Assembly: GCA_012064385.1 (NCBI GenBank)
Contig: QRDG01000522.1
Coordinates: forward strand, 610,578-674,577
Origin: Puccinellia tenuiflora
Taxonomy: Eukaryota > Streptophyta > Magnoliopsida > Poales > Poaceae
DNA length: 64,000 nucleotides
Direction: 5' to 3'
A model generated the notes under the pieces. That model ran no database searches and was not told the DNA's origin. It saw only the letters and a list, made by a program, of their open reading frames with translations. A program made the position numbers and the translations under genes. Of the stretch, positions 23,369 through 35,100 are shown in pieces. Numbering within the stretch: the stretch's first letter is position 1; the number at the start of each line of letters is the position of its first letter.

Positions 23369-24065
23369 CACTTAAAATCAATTAATTAATCTGTCTAGGT
23401 GGTAAGGAGTAAGGAAGAATCTATCTTTGTGTGGTAGGCAAAAGTGCAAATATTGAATATGTGGCAAATAATGTACGCACCATCTTGCAATGTATCTTTA
23501 CTACTACGGTACCTTGGTCAGTTGTTATATGTAATCATAATCGTCATTTCTGAATGTGTCATCATAGACAATAGGAACTTTTCGATCTGCCACTGATCAG
23601 AAATTTATGTTTACATTGAGGATATCACATAAGACACTTTTTAGATGTGTGTTAGGTGTGCTATATTTGAACGTGTAATTTTTTCCCCGGTAAAGTTATA
23701 TTTGCTATTCTTCATGGCACATGATATCTTAACGAGCCTATTGAAAATTAACTCTAACTAGATCGATATTTCTGTAACACAGCATCGTACAAATCGGGAT
23801 TTGACATCATTGAGTGGAGGCATTCCAACTGCTAGCTAACAATCAATTGATTGGCAGACGCAAGAGAAGGGATTGAGACAATGTTTGGCACAGGAAGAGC
23901 AAGAGCTTTAGTACACCTTGGTAACAAGTTTTGGTGCACATCCTGCGTTGCATCAGCTCCAGCTCATCTCCTTGTGAATTACTACTCTTGGCCTGCTTCC
24001 TTTGACATTGCCTTCTTATTTGAAACTTTTCTAAAAGAGCCGAGGAATGATCCCCTTCCCTTTTC
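23369..24065. other. intergenic between convergent P450 genes
   Basis: No gene is seen. The stretch holds the 3' flanks of the plus-strand CYP51-like and minus-strand CYP81-like genes. Confidence 0.5.
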
Positions 24066-27000
24066 CTAAAGTGCCCGTAGCACCGGCGCCATCTCTGCAC
24101 GAGGCCAGTACAAAGCCTCCAGTGGAACGGCCATGGGCATGGTCAGCCCTGACCCTTCTGCCATGTCAACCTCCTCCTCGCCGCTGACCCTGCTCCACCC
24201 GAAGCACTGCACCAGCGTGCCCAGCGTGAGCCCGACCGCCTTCATGCCCATCGCCTCGCCGGGGCACCCTCTCCGTCCCATGCCGAAGGGTAGCATCCAT
24301 TTCCCCTCCCCCTTCCCGCCTTCGAACCTCTCCGGCATGAACCTCGTCGGCTCCTCCACCCACACGCGCGCGTCCCTCTGCATCGCGTGCACGTTCACGA
24401 GGAGCATCGTCCCCGCCGGGACGTCGTAGCCGGCGACGGTGCAGTCGGCGGAGGACTCGTGCGGCGCAAGGAGCGGGCCGACCGGGTGCAGCCGGAGGGT
24501 CTCCCTGATGATGCATTGTAGGTAGGGGAGGCTTGGCAGGTCGGCTTCCTCCAGGAGGCGACCCGTGCCGACGACCTCGTCGAGCTCCGCCCTTGCCTTG
24601 GCCATTACTTCCGGGTGGTTCAGCAGCTCCGCCATGCCCCATTCGATGGCGCTCGATGAGGTGTCAGTCCCGGCTTGCAGGATGCTCTGTAGCAGCAAAG
24701 ATTCACATGAGCTATTGATCAATTGTAACATAGCAATGCCATTGAATGTGCTTTGTGCAGCCATGAAATGTCTCGGAATCGCAAGAAGCTGGTGAAAATG
24801 TTCGTTATTGCATAAATTAATTGTAGACTTTTAATGTTTACTTCAAAATGTAATAATGATCAATACTCTCTCTGTCCATAATTACATTGCATTCTGGGTT
24901 TTGTCTAAGTCAAATTTCTTAAATTTTGACCGAGCTAATAGGAAAAAAAGTAACATCTACAATGTTAAAGAATATAAAATATATTTTCGTATTATATATA
25001 TTTGGTATCATAGATGTTAACATTTTAAATACATACATATATTGGGTTAAACTTCACAAAGTTTGACTTTGACTAAACCCAGAATGAAGGATAATTAGGA
25101 ATAAACAGAATATGTCAATGGGGTGATCTGGTAGACCTGTACCCACCTAAGATGCACCGATGCTCACTTGCTCAGTACATGTAGAGCGGAAAGCCTCCCG
25201 AGTTCGAGTGATCCCACAATTTTGAAAATTCAAAAAACATATTTTAAAGTTTCAAAAAAATCTGAAAAAAATAATGCACGTTCTCAATGATATATAATAC
25301 AACCGTGCAAAATAAAATCTCAATGCAAAATACTTTGGGGTTTGAGTTATATAAAAATGACAAAAGTTGGAGATTTGAAACTATACACTGTTTACTATAC
25401 TCATCTATACATTTGTCATTTTTTGTGTACCTCAAATCCCAAATTATTTTGGATTGAAAATTTGCACGCTTGTCATATATATCATTGCTTGTCATATATA
25501 TCATTGAGAACGTGCATGATTTTTTTTGAAACATTTAAATTTTTTTTTTTAATTTTTCAAAATTGTGGGATCCCTGGAGCACGAAATCTCCACTCATGTA
25601 GTAGCCAAAATAAATCAGTAGTTGAATACGTGGACGACTCGCGCGAGGACGCAATCAAAATTCCGTCTTACGCAAGCACAGTCATGCTCTATAAATTGAG
25701 ATAATCTTTGAAAGAAACGAACCCTGCGGCATTTTATTAAGAAGAAACTCTGGGACACAACCTGAGCCAGCGCTCGAACACGGGGTCGACGCCCAGTTTC
25801 CGATAATATTCTGTGCTCTTGAAGTCTTGATCTGGCAAATCTTGATCTTGTAGAGTTTTGATGCTGTAGAGTCTATTATATCAAGGTACAATTTGTAATT
25901 GCCTTATTCTTGAACATGCTATATAGTTTTTTTGTGCGGAAAAAACAGACTATTTAGTTCAGTGTACTGATTTTTTTATTGATTGATCTAGTGCTGAATG
26001 GTTTAGTTTTTCTTTGGCATAATTTGACCACTAATTTGTACTTTAATGTACAACTAAAACCTGATAGAGAGAAATTTCAACAGCAGATACAAGATTCGGA
26101 TAGCGACAGGCTAAAGTTTTGTTTTCTCGATTGCTCAAGATGTGGATGGGATGGCTAGTTGGCAACATACTTGATAAGGGTGTGATTTAAGATGGATGAA
26201 CAACCAAGCTCCTTGACCAAATTTAATGGCCAACCAAATCAGTGGAGTGGCTGAAAGAATACATCGAGACTCTGAACACTTAATTTAGATTGATCGGGAG
26301 GGGGAAAAGCTATTCGATTCGTATTGATCGTGCTTGCTATAGGAAAAAACAGCTTAATTAATCCTTTACGCGTCAACTAAATGCAGCTTAAGTACTTAAG
26401 TACTTGTAATTTGTATGATTTGCTACTGATTAAATCCAGGAGCAGATGCTGAATAAATCGGTACTCACTAGGCAGAGCGCTCGGATGACCTTGTCGCTGT
26501 ACGCCTCCGGCTCCGACGCCTGCATGTCCAGCAGGTCGCCGACCATCGTCCTGCCACGGCTCCTCCTCCGCTCGTCGTCAGCGGCGCGGTGCTCGTCGAT
26601 GAGCCGCTGCGCCCACTCGTTGCGCTTCGCGGACAGCCTCACCGCCCGCCGCTTCGCGCCGCCGATGTCCAACATCCCGAGCACCGGCAGGAAGTCCTGC
26701 AGGTTGGACGCCCCGTGCATCGCGAAGTACTCCTGCACCATCTCCCGGAACCTCGCCGCCTCCTCGGACTCCGACTCCTCGCCGCCGCCGTAGTACCGCT
26801 TCCCGGCGATCATCCGCGCCACCACGTTCAGCGCCAGCTCGAACGCGCGCGCCTTCACGTCGGCGCGCGCGGGCCTCGACTCCGAGGCCTCGGCCCCAGC
26901 GTCGGCGAAGAGGCGCCGCGCGGCGTCGCGGACCTCGGCGGCGCGGCCGGAGGCCGAGCGGAGGAGGCTGTGCGCGGAGAGCACCTCGACGGTGGCGATG

Positions 27001-27392
27001 CGGCGGAGGTTGCGCCAGTTGGGGCCGTAGCTGGAGGAGCCGAGCGTGGTGTATCCGTTTGAGAGGTAGCGCACGGAGGGGAGCCGGGGCCGGTTGGCGA
27101 ACACGACGTCGTGCGTGCTCAGGCACTCCTCGGCGGCGGCGGGGTCCGCGACGTGGAGCACGCGGCGGGAGCCGAACCGGAGGAGGAGAACGGGGCCATG
27201 GGCCGCCGCGAGGGACCCCAGCGCGCGGTGGAGCGGCTTCTTGAAGAGGTGGAGGTGGCCGACGACGGGCAGGGACGGCGGGCTCGGCGGCAGCCGGAGG
27301 CGCCTCTTCCGGCTCCCGAGGAGGAGCGAAAAGAGGAAGAGGGGCGTGGCGAGCGAGAGGAATAGCAGGGAGAGCGTCGCGGTGTCCGCCAT
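24066..27392 (-). CDS. CYP81-like cytochrome P450
   Basis: A membrane-bound monooxygenase of the A-type plant P450 class. Exon 1 is 27392-26469 (308 codons) and exon 2 is 24686-24066. They join in phase 0 across a 1.78-kb GT/AG intron, giving 514 residues, the normal length. There is an N-terminal anchor (SLLFLSLATPLFLFSLLLG) followed by the proline hinge PPSPPSLPVVGHL. Later come the C-helix WRNLRR, the I-helix AGTDTSSSAIEWGM, the ExxR motif RETLRLHP, PERF and the haem loop PFGMGRRGCPGE. Every catalytic landmark is present, so the gene looks functional. The NGYTTLGSSSYG and AGTDTSSSA blocks and the intron position point to CYP81. Members of this family act on specialised metabolites and, in grasses, on some herbicides; the substrate here is unknown. 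Exon 1 is very GC-rich. A GA microsatellite sits in the leader. Confidence 0.9.
24866..25110. mobile_element. Stowaway-like MITE in the CYP81 intron
   Basis: The ends are inverted repeats of about 50 bp: ctctctctgtccataatta at the left matches the complement of the right end, and both share attctgggttt and gtcaaa blocks. TA dinucleotides flank both ends (24864-24865 and 25111-25112). It is diverged from the canonical ctccctccgt terminus. Confidence 0.7.
25210..25572. mobile_element. fold-back MITE-like element in the CYP81 intron
   Basis: GATCCCACAATTTTG at the left end is mirrored by CAAAATTGTGGGATC at the right. Inner blocks such as gcacgttctcaatgatatat also recur inverted, so most of the 363 bp can fold on itself. 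No clear target duplication was found. Confidence 0.65.
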
Positions 27393-27421
27393 GGATGGAC
27401 GGATCTTGGAGCTCGGGCGGG

Positions 27422-27448
27422 GAGAGAGAGAGAGAGAGAGAGAGAGGG
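27422..27448. repeat. GA microsatellite in the CYP81 leader
   Basis: An almost pure GA dinucleotide run, about 30 bp upstream of the CYP81-like ATG (read as TC on the coding strand). Confidence 0.95.
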
Positions 27449-27657
27449 GATTATTTCTGATTAAACAAGACGCAAGTGCCGAGCTCGTGGATGTGCCGAC
27501 GGAAGCATGTTAATTAATTTACTTAACGAGTTCACATCAGCCTAGTAATCAGATATGCTAAAAGAATGAGGAAAACGAAAATAGTAAAATAGAAGGAAAA
27601 CTAGCTAGAAAATGTACGAATTTTGTAGAAAATTTTATTGTTGTTCCATTCTCACAG

Positions 27658-28162
27658 CTACGGCTGGCCTGGACTAAAGAGCTGCTCGGCTAGTTAAGAC
27701 TCGTGATCGTAAAGGCTCGAATCGTTAAGCTCACTAAAGATAATGAGCTAAATACAAAGTTTGACTCTGTTCGTTATATGTTCGTAGTCGCTCATGAGTA
27801 GCTTATTAAAAAACACACTAGGAATCAGGATCAGGATACATCATGCCGTCATGCATATAAAATGCATAGGTCCATCCTTTCACAAGTCTAATTGAGCAAG
27901 CTAACTAATAATCATCAGAAACAAAGTAAGTGCTAGCAAGCAAATGAAATAGGGACTACGGACGCATCCATGTGACATGCTGCTACCGAGCTTAACGAGT
28001 AGTCCGTGAAACTCGCAAACTCGATTGTTTAGCTCGTTAGTGTTAACGAGCAAAAATTGTTGCTCAACTCTGTTAGTTAAGATAACGAGCCGAGCTCAAA
28101 CGAGTCGAGCAACCGAGCATTCATTAAGCTTGTCGAGTTTCGAGCTTTAGGTCCAGCCCTAG
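27658..28162. mobile_element. hAT-like non-autonomous element (ctcg-rich)
   Basis: The left end ctacggctgg...ggactaaagagctgctcg mirrors the right end, whose complement is ctagggctggacctaaagctcg. The interior is full of gctcg/cgagc words typical of a widespread grass hAT-like MITE. Flanks tctcacag and tcacaacg are only partly alike, so the exact ends are uncertain. Confidence 0.5.
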
Positions 28163-29695
28163 TCACAACGTGGCCGCATCAGTCATCCATACAGATGTGG
28201 ACGTTGACCCAAACGCCAAGCTAGACGCTAATGCAATTTTCTGTTTTCTTCCAGACGGCTAACTTTTTTTACAAACCGCTTAATTTTCGAACCACGCCCT
28301 CCACGGGGGGGAGATAGACCATCCCTATTTATTTGCACCAATTTGTTACTAATTATTCTCTATTCTCTTTTCTTGAAACAGATCCCCCCACCCCTTTTCT
28401 GGTGCTCAGACCTAGGGTTAGGATTTGGCGTTGACAACGACGGTGAGCTTAAAAAAAAGTGTCGTCTCCTGGTATGTGGATTGCACTAACTATTTCTCTC
28501 AGTTCGGACTTTTAGTTGCGTTGGCTAGTGTATAAAGTTTGACATAGTATCTGAGCCCAGGTTCACCAGTTCGGGTCCTGACTTTCGCAGTTCGTTAAAA
28601 ACATTGTTTGTAGCCCCCTTTGTGTCTGCGTATTGACATCTTGATTCATACGTGAGATTCATGCACAATCGCTCTCCTCCGCTTGCACGTGTCGGTGATG
28701 GATACGATGACGACTGAAATTCGTTTATATCGAACATTGGATTTGTCACCCCAAGAGGAAGGTGGATGCAGCACAACAACAAATCTCACCCAGTTAAGAA
28801 CCAAGATTTATCAAACCAGTTGGAGTGTGTACGTTCACAGAGTTTGGTGTATGAGCTCCACACAACAGACAAACAACCTCATTCCCAACGTTCCAGGAAA
28901 GTGTCAATCTTCCAGTCTCGTCGGAAACATGTTATAAGCGATAAACAAATAAACGATGAACAAAAGAGATCAAACCAACGGGGGACACGAGATTTTAACG
29001 TGGAAAACCCTTCTAACAAGGAAGAGAGAAAACCACGGGCGCTAGCCCGCAAAACTTCACTATATCGGGTGAGGTTACAAACGCCAGAGATTTACAACAA
29101 TGAAGTTATCCCGTGCGGCGGCCTACAATATGTATTTATAGTGGTCCTGACCAAATCCAGTTCGGTAACTCTAATCCAATTCGGTAACAACTCATACCGT
29201 AACACGGGGGGGCCGCGCCCCCGGCGAGGACTCGCTCGCTCCGTAAAATAACAAAATAAAAGAGGTTAAACTATAGTGTAGAAACCCAGCGAGAATACAA
29301 TAAAGAGTAAAAACAGGATAGCGGAGAACAAGATTGTAAACAATATTAAAGAATGGACCGGGGAAATAGTTTCACTAGTGGTATATCTCAAAAAAAATAG
29401 CGTTGTTGGGTAAAAAAATTACAGCTAGGAAGTTGACAGCAATACGATTCGACAATTACAACAAGAATGTTCATGACGATATACATGTAGGCATCACGTC
29501 AATACATATATAGACCGCACCGATGCCGCATATATAACTAATACTCCACTTCAAGACGCTATCCAGCATGCATCTCTAAGAATTAAGTTGAAAAACAACA
29601 GAATATCGTCTTAAGTATCGTACATGATGTAAGCAATATTTATGACACGATAAAATAAACACCGTTGTTTTATTCTTAGTAGCAACAGCACATCC
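28163..29695. other. decayed Copia-like remnants, no gene
   Basis: A primer-site-like word (tagtatctgagcccagg) occurs at about 28546. The stretch 28930-29240 contains ttaacgtggaaaaccc and aaaacttcactatatcgggt, words I associate with Copia LTRs in grasses. No complete ends or open gene were found, and the remaining AT-rich sequence is unassigned. Confidence 0.4.
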
Positions 29696-31052
29696 TTAGA
29701 GCATCTTTACCGGTGGTGCCTAAATTGTGTCCGACACCACCCGTTTGGAGGCCTAATTGCGGGGTGCCGGATACATGTCCGGCGTTTTTTCCCCCTCCCC
29801 CACCGACACCCCCTAAAGGAATCCCCAAACACAAATAACCATCAACCCAAAATATACAATTGCCAATCGGCCAACACAAATATACAGTTGTATCGGCCGC
29901 CCAACACAGGCACGGCCAGGCAGTTTCTCACCGGCCAACACAGGCACGACCAAATAGTTCAAACCGGCCAACACAGGCACGACAAAAAAATATGACTAGA
30001 CCTCGGCACCGCGACCAAATCATCCCTCCTGGGTGTCGGCATCCTCGGCCATTTGTTTCCTCACATTCATGATGCGCGCCACCTCCTGGGCAAAGTACTC
30101 TTGGCGATCCGCCGGCATGTTTGACGTGTCCGTGGCCATGATCTTGAGCTTTCGGGCTTCTTGCATCTCCTTCATCTTCATCTCTTTCACCCCCTTATTT
30201 CTTGCATCTCCTTCATCTTGTTGCCTTGCACGGTGTAGTACATATTCCACCTTTGGTTGTTATCTTCGTGCATCTTCTCTTTGAGAATGGTGGATTTGGC
30301 TATGAACGTGGCAATTTCCTCGTGTAGGGCGGTAGATGCACGGCCTTGTGTGCCACTGTCTTTGCCTTCTTGTTCCCAATTGGCCGAGGGGTTGGCCCGG
30401 ACCCCGGTATCTGGGTTTCGTCGAGAATACCTTTGCCAATGGACGTACGCATTATAGCCCATTTTTGACAATCTTGAAGCAAATGCCAACAATGCATGAA
30501 TTTGAATGGCGTATTTTTGTACAACTCTTGATGCATCGTGATAGCTTCTTTCAACTAGATTAAAAGAGACATGTTAGTCGAACAATTTAAACTTTGGTGC
30601 ATGCCTAAAAAGAAGGGAGTTTTTGATGTATATCATCTTTTACCACATCGACTTGGTTGTGGCCACTCTCGTTTCTTGCCTTCACTTGATCAAAAACACC
30701 ATTGAACCGGTTGACACCCTCTCAGATGGACCCCCACCGCTTCTCTATAGCATTCCAATTGCGAACCGGAGGCACATTCAGTGGCGGGTACTTCATCCTC
30801 TCGAGGAAGTCCTTGTGAATATGGGTCCAATAGGAATTGCTATTTTGTCCGGCGCCAATGATGGCGTCCTGGCTTACACCCATCCATGCCACACACAAAG
30901 CCTCGTCCTCCTTTACCCTCCATGTCTTGCCTCTATTGCCCTTCGGCAGCTTGATATCATCGCCGGTTTCAACATCGTGCACAAACTGGCTCTCCTCCTC
31001 CCCCTCCCCCTCCCCGCACTCCTCCTCCTCCTCCCCCTCCTCGCCGCCCTGT

Positions 31053-32425
31053 TGATGCATGTAAAATGCATACATGAACTTTGCATTATAATTCTCATAT
31101 TTCAATCATATTTGCATCATATAAGGGTTATATCATGATTTTATAATGATTTTAGGAATATTTCACAGTTTTCCTATTTTTCTGGAATTAACCCTGCACT
31201 GGCAGAAAACCCTATTTTCTATATTTTTTAGTTTCAGGGACCCAAACGACGTCCAAATGACCTGAAAATTTACGGGGATCATTTTTTGGAAGAAACAAAG
31301 CGTGGGGAAAAAGGATGCAAAAAAGTGGAGGCCCGAAGGCCGAAAGGGAGTGGCCCACGCGGCCAGATTCCTTGGCCGCGTGGGGTACCCCATCTGGGCC
31401 CTCGTGGCTCCGTTTGCGTCGATCTTTCTTCCCGAAGCTTCCTCGTGACCTAAAACCGACTATAAAAATAGTCCCCCGACGTTTTCCAGAGGGGAGCGCC
31501 GCCGAAACACAGAAACACCAAAACAGAGACCTGGAGCTGCAGATTGGAGGGGGAAAACTCCGGCGGGGCGCTGCCGGGGTGGTCTCCATCTCCCCCAACG
31601 ACATCTCCACCGTCTCCATGATGAGGAGGGAGTAGTCCCTCATCGGGGCTGAGGGCTCATGCCGGTAGCTATGTGGTTTATCTCTCTCTCCCATGGTGTG
31701 ATCTTTATGTGATCATGAGCTTTGTAATCTAGTTGAATCCATAGATGTTACTCTTCATCATCTTATGAATTATGCTACTCAAGTGGTTTTATTGATGTGA
31801 TTTCCAGAGTCACCTTTGTCCCATGGTGTGAACTTGACAGTGTGTGCACCGTGTGTGGCTCTTAGGCTAAAGATTACATGAATACTTATCATGAGTTATT
31901 ATTTGTGTTGGATGTCTCTATGATATTGTGGTGTTTGTTAGTAATATGTTTGGATGCGGATAGTGACCGCATGAAGTGTCCATAGATGTGGAATACGAAC
32001 TTTAAGGTGTGCTTTTTGTAGCCCTACACAATGGATTGGTGTTCGTTATCCAACCAGAGGATAGTTCGGGGTAGCATAGTGAAGAGGAAATATCTATGTA
32101 TTTAATTATATTATTATTGTTGAGAGTGTCCACTAGTGAAAGTATGATCCCTAGGCCTTATTTCCAAGCACCGTTTACACATTTGTCTTGTCCTCTTGTA
32201 TTGAAGAGGATTGGGACACTTTCACATTCTTGTTTTGTTACATTAAACTTCCATCCATTAAATCAACCATCTTGTTCTTTAAACTTGTTTAGTGCATAAT
32301 CAACTAAAACTTGTGACACTTTAGTTGTAGGAAATATATAACTTTTCCTTTTTGCTCCTGCGGATCGATACCCTTCTTCCACATTGAGAGGTGCTACAGT
32401 GATCCCCTGCTCTTGGGGGTTATCA
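31053..32425. mobile_element. solo LTR nested in the Harbinger element
   Basis: Starts TGATGCATGTAAAATGC and ends GGGGGTTATCA, giving TGAT...ATCA termini. It is flanked by the 5-bp duplication CCTGT (31048-31052 and 32426-32430). At 1,373 bp it has no primer site or gag and no partner LTR, so it is a solo LTR left by recombination. Family (Gypsy or Copia) is not certain from the ends alone. Confidence 0.87.
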
Positions 32426-32515
32426 CCTGTTCGTAATCGTCCTGGTTGAGGTCGACTAGAGGGGTCGGGCCATGGATCATATCGTTCATTGCGTCCTAAT
32501 TTTTGAATATTATGA

Positions 32516-32625
32516 AATGCACAATTCAAACTACCGGTGACATCAATAAATGCACAATTTAAACTACCGGCGATATCAATAAATGCACAATTGAAACTAC
32601 CAACAACATCTATAAATGCACATTT
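32516..32625. repeat. 33-bp tandem repeat, 3.3 copies
   Basis: Units start at 32516, 32549 and 32582 (aatgcacaattcaaactacc...), with a partial fourth. On the minus strand the unit encodes an 11-residue repeat (CAFIDVVGSFN and variants). It lies inside the ORF1 region of the Harbinger element. Confidence 0.9.
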
Positions 32626-34683
32626 CGAAGCGTACCTCGCTACTCGCCATTCCATTGAGCACGTACGCGGCGTCGGTATCTTCATCGGTGAACAGCTGCA
32701 TCGGCACTACGGCTGGGGCGCCTGTAGTTTGACGAAGCACAGGCGAGTCGCTGAAGTGGGCGTCCTGGTTGAGGTCGATGCCTCGGCTGTCGTTGTCCTC
32801 ATCCGGCGAAGAGGAGAAGTGCGATTGCTGGAATGCCGACAACGATGGATCGTTGAAGTAGGTCGGGGAAGACAGCGATGATGATCCCCGAGGAGGGCGA
32901 GATGACGAGCTCCCTTGGTCATGCCGCCTAAAGATTGGACGGCGAGGCCCTGCGCTATTCTCAATTTCGCCCGCTGTCGACGGTCAGCTCGTAACCGGGA
33001 CGCCGCCGCACGATCTTGTGGGCGGATCACCGGCTGCTCCACTTCTTCCGCCTTCATCACCGGTGGCTTCATCGACATGGCCCTCGTACCCTTTTCCTTG
33101 GCGGCTTTGCTATGGGTGGGCTTTCTCAGACCCACCCCCACCGGCTTCGGAGCCAACGTCGCCGGCTATTGGACGCGATGAACGCGCTGGCGGAGGGACG
33201 ACGAAGGAGTACGGGTGGGCGGCGGCGGCGGGGGCGAGGTAGAAGGGGAGAGGTTTGTGAGAATGGAGGGAAAAAGTCCAAGATTTGGCGGCCGACGCGG
33301 CAATGTAGGGGGAAAGTTCCCGCCATTCGTTTCGTGTGGCTGACGGGCGGGCCAGATCTGTCGGAGGCTCGGGCCGGACAGTGTCCAGCACCGCGAAGGC
33401 AGCCCCCAACTTTGGAGGCCCTGTTGGTGGTGCCGGACAGGTTTCGGGCCGGACAAAGCCTTTGTGCCCCCCCCGGTGTGGCCTGTTTTTTTGTCCGGGG
33501 CCCTAATGGAGCTTTAGGGGCCCTATTGCGACCCCCCGGTGGAGATACTCTTACCCTTAGTTGTTACTGTCACGCAAGCCCAGAGATGAAAGAGGCATGA
33601 ATCCATTATCTAGTATATACTCCCTCCTGGAGATCAGACACAACCACTTGGCCAGAGTAACCACATAGATCGGAGAGCATACAACCTGACACCCTCTATA
33701 TCACTGAAAGTGCATGGTTGATCCCATGCATGGTTTTGGTAATTAATGACAATCTCTATGTACTAATGTTTGCATTAAGCTATTTATAGGTTGTGTCCAT
33801 TTGCGTTGCTTGATCTCCATTTGTTGGAATCAAGGCTAAGGGAAGAAAAAGAAGAAGAAGTTTGTGTTGATCAAGACTATGTGCGGATTGATCAACACCC
33901 AAGTTCAAGTGAAGTTATGCTGAAGAGTGCTTTCCCCATCTTGGTGTATGGGGGAGCGTCATGTGAATCTTCACCAAGCAAGGCGCAATCAAGAAAGGTG
34001 GTTCGTCTTGAGGAGATGAAGATAGTCTTCTTCGACCACAAGTGGATTAATGCGCAAGGCAAAGGTATGATCTTGATAGGGCTTTTATTTCACCGGTCTC
34101 ATGATGTTAGTTGAGAGACCGGGTTATAAGATAGATAGTCGTACTATCAAGAGGAGCTCTCGACCGAGTATCGTGATCGTATCGTTCGTGGAGAGCTCAA
34201 ACCTTTGCATCCATGCAATCATCTTTATTGGTTCTTATTTGTCTCTTATCGTGGTGTGGTCTTGGTGCTTGTCGGGCTTGTCATGACAAGGCTAAGTTCA
34301 CCGAAAACGGTTTTCTTATGCGTCTTCTTTTGCATTTTCGGTATTGGAGATTTTGCCGGTTCATCCTTGTGGAACGTTTCACCCTTCCAACCCTTTGCAA
34401 AATCTCCTTTGCTCATTTGCCTTTCTCAAAGGTTGCTTTTGTCGTCCTCTTTCCAACAAAATTGGTTTTACTCTTTCCGGACTTCTTTTGCAAAAGAGAA
34501 GTTTTTCGGTTTGCGAAAAAGAGCTTTTAAATGCTCCCCATTTGGCTTAACAATATTTTGTTGGACCATGATGTTTCTCTGCATAATCTTGTTGTGCTCA
34601 TTGTGACGATTCCAACGAGCCCAAGCTTATCGAAAACGGAGTCCATTTGCAAAAGATATGGGGTTATGCTTTTCTGCTGGAAC

Positions 34684-35082
34684 TACCCCGGAGAGGGCCC
34701 GGAATCTCCGGCCCACCCCGGAATCTCCGGCCCTAGGACCCGGAGTCTCCGCCCCCTGGTTTTTTTCGTTGCCGAACATCGTCGCTGCGGTGCGGTACTG
34801 GACTGGGGTCCGGAGGTACCCCGGAGATGGACCGGAGTCTCCGGCCCACCGGAGTCTCCGACCCAAGGGACCCGGAATCTCCGGCCCCAGGTTTTTCTCA
34901 GCTCTTCGCATCTGTGTGGTGCGCCTCTGGATAGGGGTCCGGAGCTCCCCCGGAGGGTGCCCGGAGTCTCCGGCCTGGCCGGAGTCTCCGGCCCCAAGGA
35001 CCGGAATCTCCGGCCTCCCCGATGACCCAGCAGGCCGGAGTCTCCGGTCACTTACTCCGGAGTCTCCGGCCTGGACAGGCTC
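34684..35082. repeat. array of CCGGAGTCTCCGG quasi-palindromes
   Basis: About a dozen copies of the 13-mer CCGGA(G/A)TCTCCGG, singly or in pairs with short GC spacers, end about 25 bp before the TATA box. The same array is in the 3' LTR (42883-43245), short by one unit. Confidence 0.9.
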
Positions 35083-35100
35083 CAACGGCTAGTTTTTGGG

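Larger units (their letters stand above)
30020..33000 (-). pseudogene. PIF/Harbinger ORF1 (SANT/NAM-associated type), broken
   Basis: In order on the minus strand, an N-terminal part contains MSAFQQSHFSSSPDEDNDSR and GIDLNQDAHF. The solo LTR follows, then an acidic stretch (GGEEGEEEEEC). The SANT-like core is KTWRVKEDEALCVAWMGVSQ and NSYWTHIHKDF, then NAIEKRWGSI. C-terminal helices (HEEIATFIAKSTILKEKMHE and MPADRQEYFAQEVARIMN) are the kind annotated as NAM-associated in grass genomes. Several stops, frame changes and the LTR make it non-functional. PIF ORF1 proteins are thought to be DNA-binding partners of the transposase. Confidence 0.75.
29699..33550 (-). mobile_element. PIF/Harbinger-like element, ORF1 only
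   Basis: Both ends are flanked by the 3-bp duplication TTA (29696-29698 and 33551-33553), as expected for PIF/Harbinger. The terminal repeats are GAGCATCTTTACCGG at the left and the complement of GAGTATCTCCACCGG at the right. The interior encodes a degenerate Myb/trihelix-like ORF1 on the minus strand and no DDE transposase, so the copy cannot move by itself. A 1.37-kb solo LTR is nested in ORF1. Confidence 0.88.

Noticed and set aside
26578..27365. Alternative frames overlapping CYP81 exon 1 on both strands
   Set aside because: Shadows of a GC-rich P450 exon whose real frame is established by motifs and the splice phase.
30020..31105. Host transcription-factor gene (trihelix/NAM-like)
   Set aside because: The coding lies inside TTA-flanked terminal repeats, has stops and frame changes, and matches the style of PIF/Harbinger ORF1, so it is transposon-derived.
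33612..33640. tatactccctcctggagat resembling a Stowaway end
   Set aside because: No matching inverted end follows before the Copia-like element; a chance or a fragment too short to call.
34684..35082. Regularly repeated palindromes that could be mistaken for a CRISPR-like array
   Set aside because: Units are 13 bp with irregular spacers, duplicated in both LTRs of a plant retroelement; no cas genes and a eukaryotic context.
34627..35085. Pro/Gly/Ser-rich repetitive open frames in the Copia-like LTRs
   Set aside because: They come from the 13-bp quasi-palindrome array on both strands and are not proteins.
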